A stretch of 56,134 bases of DNA from a virus, in the IMG/VR virus record IMGVR_UViG_3300027741_000078, positions 1 through 56,134 of that record; one strand, given 5' to 3'. The translations under genes and the position numbers were made by a program. Below are positions 7,886-18,500 of this stretch, piece by piece. Each line of letters opens with the position of its first letter. Position 1 is the stretch's first letter. The notes under the pieces were generated by a model, which was not told the origin of the DNA, searched no databases, and worked only from the letters and a program-made list of their open reading frames with translations.

Positions 7886-9111
7886 TGAGCTTTATTAGCC
7901 CCTTCACCGGCGACGTAATTCAGCCGACCGACGTCTCCTATCGCAGCGTCTCTCTAACGGCCAACACAACGCTTGCGTGGCCTGTTAATGGTAACGCTAC
8001 AGGCAACGTCGTCGCTCGCATCATGGACGTTACGGCGTCTTCTGCGGGCCTTAATCTGACGCTTCCACCGGCTACCCAGGCATCGGTTGGTTCAGACAGC
8101 CTAATCCGTAACGTCGGCAGCAACTCCTTTAACGTCCTAGACAACGCTGGTGGTGCGGTTGCCACGATCGCCGCTGGTCAGGCTCGTTACATCTACATCA
8201 CGACGAACGCTACTGATGCCGGGACGTGGGGCTCGATTGCGTTTGGTGCGGGTGCCTCTAACGCTGACGCGGCTACGCTTGCAGGGTACGGATTAAGGGC
8301 GATTACTACGACGCTCAATACCGCGCACCAGGTCAACACGTTCTCTAATGCGTATACGGCGGTTGCTGCGGACAGGGCGGATACCTTTGTCTGGACGGGC
8401 GGCTCGGATACCCTGACGCTTACCTCTGCCGTTACGCTTGGCAACGACTGGTTTATCTTGGTGCGTAACGGTGGCAGCGGAAATCTTGCCGTCGTACCAA
8501 GCTCGGGTCAGTTGATTGACGGCTCCGCTTCTATTTCTTTGGCTCCCAGTGATTCGTGCATGATTTGCTGCTCTGGGGCCGCTTTTTATACCGTTGGGCT
8601 GGGGAGAAGCACCCAGTTTAACTTTACTCAGTTAACGAAGGCCGTATCTGCGGGGACGTATACCCTGACGGCTACTGAGGCTGCCAACGTCATCCAGAAG
8701 TACACCGGGACGGTCGTGAGTCCGGTTACGGTTGTGCTGCCGCAGACGATTCAGGTTTATTACATTACTAACCAGGCGAGCAGTTCAATCACCTTCACGA
8801 CGGGTGCTGCGGGTGCTGCGACTGTCTCGGTGCCGGGTAGCCAGCAGGTGATCTTGCTCTGTGACTCGGTGAACCTGTTTAACGCCTCCACGATCGCGGT
8901 TGGTGGCTCGTCGGTGTCTCTGGTGAGCGGATCGGTTGGCTCTCCCTCTCTGTCTTTCTTGTCTGAGGCCTCGACCGGGATGTATTACGTCGGGACCGGG
9001 GAGGTTGGCCTGGCGATTCTCGGCGTCAAGCGTTTTGGCCTCACCGCTACCGGACTGACGATTAGTGGAACCGGCACATTCACGGGCGGGGTATCTGGCG
9101 GGGTATTCTGA
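7885..9111 (+). CDS. Virion structural protein, fibre-like beta-rich
   Basis: 408 residues rich in Thr, Ala, Gly and Ser with repeated beta-strand patterns (NTTLAWPVNG, GNLAVVPSSGQLIDGSASI, SITFTTGAAGAATVSVPGSQ). The C-terminal part (SLSFLSEASTGMYYVGTGEV, then FGLTATGLTISGTGTFTGG) resembles fibre segments that often precede a chaperone or tip domain. It lies between the adaptor and a large tail protein, with stop-start overlaps on both sides, so it belongs to the virion operon. It is probably a tail spike or fibre; no enzymatic motif is visible. Confidence 0.6.
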   Translation: MSFISPFTGDVIQPTDVSYRSVSLTANTTLAWPVNGNATGNVVARIMDVTASSAGLNLTLPPATQASVGSDSLIRNVGSNSFNVLDNAGGAVATIAAGQARYIYITTNATDAGTWGSIAFGAGASNADAATLAGYGLRAITTTLNTAHQVNTFSNAYTAVAADRADTFVWTGGSDTLTLTSAVTLGNDWFILVRNGGSGNLAVVPSSGQLIDGSASISLAPSDSCMICCSGAAFYTVGLGRSTQFNFTQLTKAVSAGTYTLTATEAANVIQKYTGTVVSPVTVVLPQTIQVYYITNQASSSITFTTGAAGAATVSVPGSQQVILLCDSVNLFNASTIAVGGSSVSLVSGSVGSPSLSFLSEASTGMYYVGTGEVGLAILGVKRFGLTATGLTISGTGTFTGGVSGGVF

Positions 9112-9112
9112 G

Positions 9113-11326
9113 ATGACTAAGAAGGTTTTTTCTCTAGATACTCAGGCAGGTGTACAACGCGACGGTACGCTGTTTGACAAGAACTTCTATAACGACGGGC
9201 GTTGGGTAAGGTTTCAGCGCGGCAGGCCTCGTAAGATCGGCGGCTACCGGATGCTATCTGACCAGCTCACGGGTCCATCTCGAGGGATGTGGACTAACGC
9301 TGCGAATGGTGTCAACCAGATTTTCTCGGGCTACAGCGGCGGCCTGCAGGAGCTCGTGATTGACAACAACGGCAACGGTCAGGGTATCCAGAACTTCACG
9401 CTATCCAACTTCACTGCTAGCAACAATAACCTCTGGCAGTTTGACGGGTTTTATGACGTCGGCGGTAATGGCGTTGGCTCAATCGTTGCTCATCCAGGTC
9501 AGAATCTTGCCGCGATTGATAGTTCCGTCAATACGCCGGTGCTTATTGGAGACATCAACGGCTCTACGATGTCTAAGGTTGGCGTATTCACCAACTCGCT
9601 TACGGGGAATAACACTGTAATCGCCACAATTCCTACGGCGAATCCGTTGATTGGTGTTGGGCAGACGGTAACTGGCACGAATATCCCTCCGAATACGACT
9701 GTTGTTGGCGTCAATACCACGAATATCACCTTCAACAACGTCATTCCATCGGGGACCGTCACCGCCACCTTTGACAATAACGTGGATGTATCTGGTGGCG
9801 TCGTCTCCCTGCACCCTTACCTGTTTGTCTTTGGCAACAACGGATTCCTAAAGAACTGCTCTGCCGGCAACCCTGCGAACTGGGTGGGGCTGGACTCAAA
9901 CGAGGTTAACGTCGCCACCGGGAAGATTGTGGCTGGGTTAGCGGTTCGAGGCGGTAGCAACTCTCCTTCTGGTCTGTTCTGGAGTCTTGACAGCCTTATT
10001 CGGGTCTCATACATCGGCGGGACGGGTACCCCTGCTCAATATTGGCGCTATGAGACGATCTCGGGGCAGACTTCGATTATGTCTAGCCAGTCCGTGATTG
10101 AGTACGACGGGATCTATTTCTGGTGCGGCGTTGACCGGTTCATGCTCTACGGCGGGACGGTGAAGGAGATCCCTAACGACTTTAACCAGAACTATTTCTT
10201 CGACAACCTTAACTACTCACAGCGGCAGAAGGTTTGGGCCTGCAAGGTGCCGAGGTACGGAGAGATTTGGTGGTTCTACCCTCGCGGAACGTCAACCGAG
10301 TGCAACGACGCGATTATCTATAACGTCCGATCCGGGGTATGGTATGACGCTGGGCAGGCTTTAGGGGCAGGCAGGAGCGCCGGCTACTTCTCAATGGTCT
10401 TCCCCTACCCAATCATGGCGCAGTCGACCACGATCCCTAGCACGCAGGTATTTACAAACACCTTCACGACGGTGAGCGGTAGCGTCTGGTTAAATGCAGA
10501 CTTCGCAAGCACTCTGGCAGACCCGCTGCAGGTTATTACGGGCAACAACATTGCTGCCAACACGACGGTGGTTACGGTTGTTGCGAATAGCCTAAAAACG
10601 ATCGGCGCATTAACGAGCGGCTCAGGGTACACACCAGGTACATACAATGCAACTGCATTAACAGGGGTCGGCGGGATAGGCGCGACGGCAGACATAGTGG
10701 TGGATGGAACGGGGGCCGTCACCTCTGTAACGATCGTCAGCAGGGGCTCTGGATACGCTATTGGTGCTGTGTTGTCTGCGAACATACCTGGCGGGGCTGG
10801 ATTCTCTGTGCCGGTTAGTGCTGTTTATGTTCAGAGCATCCAGATGTCAAACGCTGCAACTGGATCCGGCACCCAGACTCTGACGTTTAGCTCGCCATTA
10901 AATCGGATTCGCGTCTATCAGCATGAGTATGGCGTTAATGACGTGACCGGCCAGAACGCGGCGGCGATTGAGTCTTACTTTGAGACAAACGACCTTGGAT
11001 GGGTATCAGGCGGACCTGCAGCGCCGGCTCCACCTCCGGGTCAGGGCGGAGTAGCCGGAGACAACAAATGGCTGCGTCTAGAGCGTGTGGAGCCCGATTT
11101 TGTGCAGACCGGGAACATGAGCCTAGTCATTACGGGTAGGCCTTACGCGCAGTCTGATGATGCTACGTCAGAGCCGTATGTTTTTGGGCCTACGACTGGC
11201 AAGATTGACATGAAGGAGCAGAGGCGGGAGTTGAGGTTGCGTTTCATTAGTAACGTGGTGGACGGCAACTATCAGCTCGGTAAAGTGTTGTTAAGTGGAG
11301 ACTTTGGCGACGTTCGAGGGTACTGA
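9113..11326 (+). CDS. Large tail protein, P22 gp10-like candidate
   Basis: 737 residues. The N-terminus KKVFSLDTQAGVQRDGTLFD, then NDGRWVRFQRGRPRKIGGYR, is characteristic of a tail hub family found in many podoviruses from metagenomes. The middle contains WDG/FDG-type propeller-like motifs (WQFDGFYDVGG, YLFVFGNNGFLKNCSAGNP, YYFDNLNYSQRQKVWACKVP). The C-terminal end has RRELRLRFISNVVDGNYQLG. The start at 9113 was chosen because it directly follows the upstream stop; an in-frame ATG at 9065 lies inside that gene. It probably forms part of the short tail tube or hub. A Gly/Ser/Thr-rich stretch (about 510-590) looks like an inserted module. Confidence 0.65.
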   Translation: MTKKVFSLDTQAGVQRDGTLFDKNFYNDGRWVRFQRGRPRKIGGYRMLSDQLTGPSRGMWTNAANGVNQIFSGYSGGLQELVIDNNGNGQGIQNFTLSNFTASNNNLWQFDGFYDVGGNGVGSIVAHPGQNLAAIDSSVNTPVLIGDINGSTMSKVGVFTNSLTGNNTVIATIPTANPLIGVGQTVTGTNIPPNTTVVGVNTTNITFNNVIPSGTVTATFDNNVDVSGGVVSLHPYLFVFGNNGFLKNCSAGNPANWVGLDSNEVNVATGKIVAGLAVRGGSNSPSGLFWSLDSLIRVSYIGGTGTPAQYWRYETISGQTSIMSSQSVIEYDGIYFWCGVDRFMLYGGTVKEIPNDFNQNYFFDNLNYSQRQKVWACKVPRYGEIWWFYPRGTSTECNDAIIYNVRSGVWYDAGQALGAGRSAGYFSMVFPYPIMAQSTTIPSTQVFTNTFTTVSGSVWLNADFASTLADPLQVITGNNIAANTTVVTVVANSLKTIGALTSGSGYTPGTYNATALTGVGGIGATADIVVDGTGAVTSVTIVSRGSGYAIGAVLSANIPGGAGFSVPVSAVYVQSIQMSNAATGSGTQTLTFSSPLNRIRVYQHEYGVNDVTGQNAAAIESYFETNDLGWVSGGPAAPAPPPGQGGVAGDNKWLRLERVEPDFVQTGNMSLVITGRPYAQSDDATSEPYVFGPTTGKIDMKEQRRELRLRFISNVVDGNYQLGKVLLSGDFGDVRGY

Positions 11327-11565
11327 TGGCCGTTTTATATGACCCGCGCTATCATACTTTCGTGTCTTGGGCCGACCTGATGGTGGAGCAATTCGCCAGT
11401 AATCAGCTTGAGATACCGAACGAGAAGACCGATTGGAAGGCGTGGGGTCAAGGCCTCAAGTCTATCGGGGTCTTCTCTAACGAAGCCGTTCCCGATCCTG
11501 ATCAGTATGGAAACTGGTCGGACTGGGCCTCTGCACTTATCAACGCGATGAATGGAAATGTCTGA
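11326..11565 (+). CDS. Small conserved virion-operon protein, unknown function
   Basis: 79 residues, starting MAVLYDPRYHTFVSWADLMV with several tryptophans (W-A-D, D-W-K-A-W-G, N-W-S-D-W-A). Its start overlaps the stop of the large tail protein by one base and its end overlaps the glycosyltransferase start. The aromatic, acidic composition and fixed position suggest a small tail accessory protein. I recognise no named family. Confidence 0.65.
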   Translation: MAVLYDPRYHTFVSWADLMVEQFASNQLEIPNEKTDWKAWGQGLKSIGVFSNEAVPDPDQYGNWSDWASALINAMNGNV

Positions 11566-12502
11566 CACAATTTTTGTTGGTATCTCATCCTACCGTGACC
11601 CGCTCCTAGCCCACACCATCAAAAGCGCCCTAGACAACGCCAAGTACCCTGAGCAGATTAGGTTCGGCGTTGTTGAGCAGGAGATCCCAGAGCGGCGGAT
11701 TGTTCCTGAATCATTTTGTGGCGCCAACATCACCCATATAGCGATTGACCCCAAGGTATCTCGAGGTGCCTGCTGGGCGAGGTCGTTGCAGATGTCCTTG
11801 TTTGACGATGAGGACTGGGTCTTCCAGATTGACTCTCACACCGTCTTTGATTACGGCTGGGACGAGTATTTTGTGGAGATGAGCAAGATACTGATGATGA
11901 CCAACCCGAAGGTCGTTATCTCGGGCTATCCAAGGGGCTTCATATTTAAGAACGGCAGGTCTGAGAAGGTCCGCGATGACGGGAAGGTGATCGTACACAC
12001 CTGCACAGAGGACACGAGCTTTGAGCATGGGCCGGTTCTCAACATTCCGCCAAAGGGTATTGACTCCGAGGTCCCGGTGAAGGGCTTTTATATTGGCGCC
12101 CAGACCATGTTTGCTCCGGGTCGTTTTATCTATGAGGTCCCTTATGACCCCTATCTTTACTTTAATGGCGAGGAGCACTCCTTAGCGGTGCGGGCGTTTA
12201 CGTTTGGGTGGGACATTTACCACTGCCCAGGTATGCCGGTATATCACCTTTACGAGACTAGTGACACGGACAGCTACCGCAAAAAGCACTGGGAAGACAA
12301 AGAGAACGAAGATCGTAAGGTAAAATGGGGGAATATGGACGTCAGATCTAAGACGCGCCTCGCTGAGATGCTTTTATACGGCAAGGACGTTGGCAGGATC
12401 GGCCTTGGTAATGTCAGGACTCTGCAGGAGTTTGCAGAGTTCTCTGGTATTGACTACCCCAATAAGTTCATCCACGAAAAGGCTCGAAAGGGAATTTGGT
12501 GA
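11558..12502 (+). CDS. GT60-like glycosyltransferase (GlcNAc transferase family)
   Basis: 314 residues from ATG 11558 (an in-frame ATG at 11552 would add two). The N-terminus FVGISSYRDPLLAHTIKSAL, the block RGACWARSLQMSLFDDEDW and the metal-binding DSH motif at 92-94 match the GT-A-fold family that includes GlcNAc transferases acting on Skp1 hydroxyproline (GT60). A late motif FNGEEHSLAVRAFTFGWDIY is the usual acceptor-side signature with an E-E-H motif. The gene lies in the virion operon 3 bases before the giant serine-rich protein, so that protein is the obvious candidate acceptor. Family assignment is fairly confident; donor sugar and acceptor are inferred. Confidence 0.78.
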   Translation: MSDTIFVGISSYRDPLLAHTIKSALDNAKYPEQIRFGVVEQEIPERRIVPESFCGANITHIAIDPKVSRGACWARSLQMSLFDDEDWVFQIDSHTVFDYGWDEYFVEMSKILMMTNPKVVISGYPRGFIFKNGRSEKVRDDGKVIVHTCTEDTSFEHGPVLNIPPKGIDSEVPVKGFYIGAQTMFAPGRFIYEVPYDPYLYFNGEEHSLAVRAFTFGWDIYHCPGMPVYHLYETSDTDSYRKKHWEDKENEDRKVKWGNMDVRSKTRLAEMLLYGKDVGRIGLGNVRTLQEFAEFSGIDYPNKFIHEKARKGIW

Positions 12503-12505
12503 TAT

Positions 12506-15500
12506 ATGGCTAATGACCTCACTACGCTAAAAGGAGAACTTTATTTAATAAACAAAGCGTCTAGTAATGGTTACGGCAATCGTGCTATGGGGCCGGAGTC
12601 CCATATCAATAATATAGCTAATATTCTATATAACGATTATGGTGTAAAGTCTCTAAGGGACATTCAGCCTTATTGGGTTCCTGCAACGCCAAGAATTGAC
12701 GGCAGGTACGAAAAGCGCCCCACCGGAACGGGGTACTGGAAGCTTACCCCTGCATGGCCCGGAAGCAAAATAAATACAAAAGAATGGGTTGACACATATA
12801 CATCCGTGTACATCCCCCCGGTTCCGGCCGTCCCTGCACATTGGTCGGACACGCAAGCGGTAAACAAGGCAAACGGCAAGGTAATCCCAATAGGGCAAAT
12901 TGGCTCTAGCGGAGAGGGAAAGGGCTATACAAACTACAAGCTGATGCCGATCAAGCAGGCGGACGGATCAACTGTCTTCGCGCCAGGACAAGAATGGCAT
13001 GACTCTAGTGACTTTAACAAGATCGCGCCGTTTCTATTTGTTGGTTTGGCGCTTACCGGGATTGGCGGGGCTCTCGGTGCAGTGGTTGGTTTAGAGGGGG
13101 CCGCAGCTAGTGCATTTGGAACGGCTGCAATTTCAACAGCAATCTCCGCCGCTGCAGGAAAAATAGGGGACGTCGGTGATGTTCTTGAGTCATTCGCGAA
13201 GGGTTTTGCAGGCAACTATCTAGGCGACCTTGTTGGCAAAGAAATAAGTTCCGTTATTGATTCAACAATCGGGAAAGGGCAGGTATCAGACGTTATTAAA
13301 AACGTCGTCACCGGAGGGGCAAAGAGCGCCGTTCAAGCCGTCGTTGATGGGAAAAATTTAGATCAAATCAAAAACGCCTTTGAAAAAGGAGGTGTTGCGG
13401 CGGCAATTCCTTCAATACTAGGCAAGGTCCCTGGTTACAATGACCTGTCTGCTGGATCGCAAAGCATTATTTCTAGCGCATTAACAGGCAAGTTAAATGG
13501 CAAAACTCCTACCGCCGGGCTAATTCAGTCTGCAATTACCGCGACTGGGGTTGTTGCAGACACCGCCAAGTCGTTAAATCTTGATCCTGCACAAGAAAAG
13601 CTGCTGGTATCGGGGCTAACGAATACTGCTATGGCGCTGGCGACAAATAAGCCGATTGATGAAGCGCTTGCAAAAACCTTAATACAGTCGGGCCAGACAG
13701 CATTTAATGATTTGGGGAAAAGCTACGCTGGAAAGCTAACCGCAGGGTTAACTGATAGCGTTAAAGCGCAAGTAAAGACGCCGCAGGATTTGGTCACGTT
13801 GGCGCAGCAGTCTTCAGACGGGGTAGACCAACTCCTCGAGACAATTAACGCGGCAGACAAACGGCAGAACGCTATTGAGACTCGGCTTGCCGCGATTAAA
13901 TCTGAAATCAATCCGCAGCTTGAATCTTATCAAAAGGCTGACGCCGAAAGAAACAAACAGTTAACAAATTATTACGACATGATCGGCAGCGGATACTCTG
14001 TCGGCGCAATCAATGATCAAATTGACAAGTTAAATTCAGCAACAGAAAAGTTAAATATTGAATCCACCGCTTTGCAAAATAAGTGGTCAAAGTATCAAGA
14101 CGAGACGAAGAGCCTAAATGATGAGTTAAGCCAGCTCAAGGTCTCGATTCCCAAAAATATAGAGTCCTTCAACCAATTCAAACAAAACCTGCAGGCGGCC
14201 GGCACGACGCTAGACGCATTTAATAACGACTTAAAGAGCAAAACCGAGTCTTTAATTGTTAGCAAAGTCGCGCCAGAATTCGACGCAAACGCCTACGCCA
14301 AGCTGCACAACATTAGCCCGTCTGAGGCCTATAGCAACTGGATAGGCACGGGGATGACGGCCCCTATCAATGACGCCGAGGTTAAGGCGATGGCCGCCGC
14401 CGCACCTCAGAGTGTTATTGAGGGGCTTGCCGATGCGGGAGACGTCAAGGAGGGTTTGGTTGACTCCCACCTGGCGTATGCCATTGCAGCAAGCGCCAAA
14501 GACCAACAGGACAAGGCTCAGGAGGCTATCCAGGCCAATATGCAGGGATACGCCAAGGCCGCTTACGAGGCAGCGCAGACCGGCAGCAAGACCTTTAAGT
14601 TTACGGGCGAGGATGGCGTCCAGTACACGCTAAACACGCCGAAAGAGCTTTTGCCGCGTACCTATCAAGATGCGCTGCAGACGGCTATCAACAACGGTGA
14701 TAAGACCTTCAAGTATACCGGCGAGGATGGCAAAGAGTACACGGTCCCGATTGCAAACAACCTGCTGCCCAGAACCTACCAAGACGCGATGCAGGCGGCG
14801 AAGCAGCGCGGGGACAATACCTTTCAGTACCTCGGCGAAGACGGAAAACAATACACGGTTGCGGTTCCGCAGGACGTGCAGAAGACGTCGATCGTAACCA
14901 AGGCTGCTCCTGCAATTCCAACCGTGTTTGGTTCGTGGAATAAGCCCACCCTAGATCAGTACGAGATACCTCCTGGCGTCAAGCTCGCCACCCCGCAGCA
15001 GGTTTACAACGATCGTACCGCGACCCTGATGAAGCTTGAGAACGGAAGCTACGTCTGGATCCAGGTTCAGAGCGATCGCCTTCGAGATCAGAAATACGGC
15101 ATAACGGATCCGGATTGGGTTAAGGCAAACGATCCCACGGCGTACATAGCAACAATTAAGAACATCCCAACGGATCAGTTACCGGCGTCCCTGCAGAAGA
15201 CTCAGCCTGGCTACGTTAAAGCCGCAGAGGACTTAATTGGTAAGGCTAAAAACATCGCGCCTAGCGCCGTCATGGATACGGTCTCCATGTTCCTTAATGG
15301 TGCGGCGGATGCGGCAAACATTTTTGGTGCGGTTTCTTCGGTTATTTCCGGCACCAAAACAGAGAACACTGCACTGGGTCAGCTTGCCAAAAATTTGACT
15401 GGCCTAAGCGATAAGGCCATGAGCGATGACCTCAAGTCTGCCATTGCCGATAATGTGCAGAGGTGGAACGACTCTCGAGGGCTTGGTGGCAGCGTTAGCG

Positions 15501-18500
15501 CAATCGCCCAGAGCATTTGGGAGAACCCGATCGCAACACTTGGGTTCCAGGTTGGATCCGAGGTCGTTAGCGAGCTGCTCACAGGCGGCACGGCGGGAGT
15601 GGGCGCGAAGTTGGCTGGCAAAGCCGCAAGGGGCGCCTACGTTGCTGATGAGTTGGCGGCGAAGGTTGCATCAAGAACCGGGATCGTACTGTCCGAGGCG
15701 CCGGAGATTATTGCCGGTACCGCAGGGGCTTTTGATTCAACTTACAACGATGTATACGCCACCGCAATAAAGAATGGCAAAACAGAGGCGCAGGCGGCCC
15801 AGATGGCTGCGGATGCTGCGTATAAGGTTGCCGGCGCAAGCTTGGTAACGGGGCTGATTGTCAATGGCAAGAACCCTAACGAACTATCCAATCTTATGTT
15901 TGGCGCCAAACCGTCTGCCGCCAAGCAAAACTTTCTAGATGCAACAACGGGGATTTCAAAGGCTTACGCTAATCAGGTTAAGAAGACCGGATTAGAGGAG
16001 GCCAAAGATGAATTTGTTGAGCAGTTAATACCAAATGCGGTTCGAGATATTTACAAGGGCGCCAATTTTGGGCTGTCAGCGATTGATCCTGGAAAGAGTT
16101 TAACTGAGGCCGCTTATGCGGGGATTATCGGAGGGCTTACTGGATCAACAATCGCCGCTGGTGTTGTGCCCGCTCGGAGCATTGATGATGTAAACAGAAA
16201 CATTACGGCACTAACCTCTCCTCAAATGCTGACGGCAATTGAAAAGGTTCAGCAAATAAAAGACAATCCCAGGTCTTATACCTTGGCTGAATTGTCAAAG
16301 CAAGAAGGCGAAATTATTTCTGCCGCTCACAAAGTTGGAATTTATGACCCAGAAGAAGTAGCCCGCATCGTAATCAGCGCATACCCTAGCGTAAACACAA
16401 AGCAATTAGATACCCTGATAGAGGCAGACGCAAAAGCTTCAATCAGGCAATCTGTAATTGACGAAAACCCGGCTGTTAATAATAGCGAACTAGACAGCAT
16501 TACGTCTGAAAATTACAACAGCGTCTCTGCTTATGTTTACGAAAAAAGGTCCGTTTCTGCGGCGGCTTCCTCAATGGACCCGTCGTCGGCTGCCGCCTAT
16601 ATTAAATCGTTTAGGTCTGCAGAGGCTTCAAATTCCAATTCCCTTGCTTCTTACGGAAAGCAATTAGAGGCGTCGTCTCCAGGGGCGTCAAAATCTCTTT
16701 CTTTATCCGCAAACCAAGCTAAAGTATTTTCAATAAGCCAGACCCAGTCATTATCTAAATCAACATCCGTTTCTTTATCGCAATCAAAATACCTCTCTTC
16801 TTCGTACTCAGTCTCTTATTCCAGGTCAGAGTCAATTGTCTTCTCAATACACGACTCTATTGCATCATCAAGCGCATGGAACTCCTCTCATGCCGCTTAT
16901 AACTGGTCAGTGTCTCAATCCACTTCGTCTTCGTTAAGCGCTTCAAGATCAATAAAGGCGTCGCAATCATCTTCGTTAAGCACTTATAAATCAGAGCAAT
17001 TATCGGCGTCGTCATCACTAAGCCTTTACAAAAAAGGATTGGCATCGCAGACGGTATCAAGCTCGCAATCAAGTTCTATAGCGAGCAGCGCCACTTCTCA
17101 GCCAATCAGCTCGTCTTTAAGCGAATTGCGATCTTCAGCTATATCTCAGTCAATATCAAAATCTGAATCTAAAGCTTCTTATCTTTCTAGCTACTCCGCG
17201 TCAACGTCATCTTCTACGTCGTCAAGAGCGGCGGAAATATCTGCCTCTAGGTCTAAATCCATAGAAGAATCTGCCGCTAAAAGCTCATATTTTTTGTCAT
17301 CTTCTTTGTCTGACTCTACTTCTCGAAGCGCTTCAAGATCCAATTTAATTTCGCAGTCAACATCTAAATCAACAATACAGTCGGTATCTAACAGCGCTTA
17401 CCTGTCTTCGTCTTACTTTGCTGCGTCTTCTACGTCAGTATCCAAATCTGAGGCGGCGGCTCAATCAATTTCAATTTCCAAGTCTGAGGCCGCTTCAAAG
17501 GCAAGCGCTTATTATTCTTCTTCTGCAACTTCTGCGTCTGCTGTTAGTGCTTCAAGATCAACTTTTATATCTGAGTCCAAGTCAAAGTCACAATCCGAAT
17601 ACCTTGCAAGAAGCTCCGCTTACTCATCCTCGTTGCTTTCATCCAGTGTTTCTAGATCTGAATATGCATCGCAAGCGCTAGAGAAATCTAAATCAAACTC
17701 GGCTTCTCAAGCTGCATATTTGTCTTCTTCTTATGCTGCGGCGTCATCTTCTTCTTTGTCTAGGTCAAACTCAAACTTAAATTCGTCGTCAATTTCTAAG
17801 TCTGAATCTACTTCAAGGGCGGCTTCTTATTATTCATCTTCTTCCGCGTCTGCCTCTGCCGTTAGCTCCTCAAAGTTAGCTTTTATATCTGAGTCAAAAG
17901 CAAAGTCAGAGTCGGAGTATCTTTCAAGAAGCGCCTCTTATTCTTCCTCATTGGTATCTTTTAACGCCTCTAAGTCAGCATATACATCGCAGTCTTTAGA
18001 GAAGTCAATATCGGACTCTGCTTTCCAAAAATCATATTTACTGTCCTCTTACGGCGCCGCATCTTCTTCTTCTACATCCAGATCAATCGCCGCGTCAACC
18101 TCTGCATCGCAGTCAAAAGTCGAGGCCACCTCCAAGGCTGTATCTTATTACGCTTCTTCATCGGCATCCGCTTCTTCTGATCTGGCATCAAAATCAAAGT
18201 CAATTTCTGAATCAAAGGCATCCAGTTCGGCCCAAGAGGCCATAAAGCTATCCGAAAGAATCGTATCTTATAGTATCTCGCAATCTTTATACTCGTCTTA
18301 TAGACTCTCCGTTTCAAATTCAAAAGCCGGGATAGTTACGCCAGTGAGTCCATCTCAGACCACACCGGCAAGCTCGTCTCCGAATACATCAGGCACAGCT
18401 AACGCCTCAAGCTTATCCGCAAGCGCCAAAATATCGATTAGCAAAAGTATATTAAACTCTACAAACGAAAGCATATTTATTAGCAACAGCCTTTTAGCCT

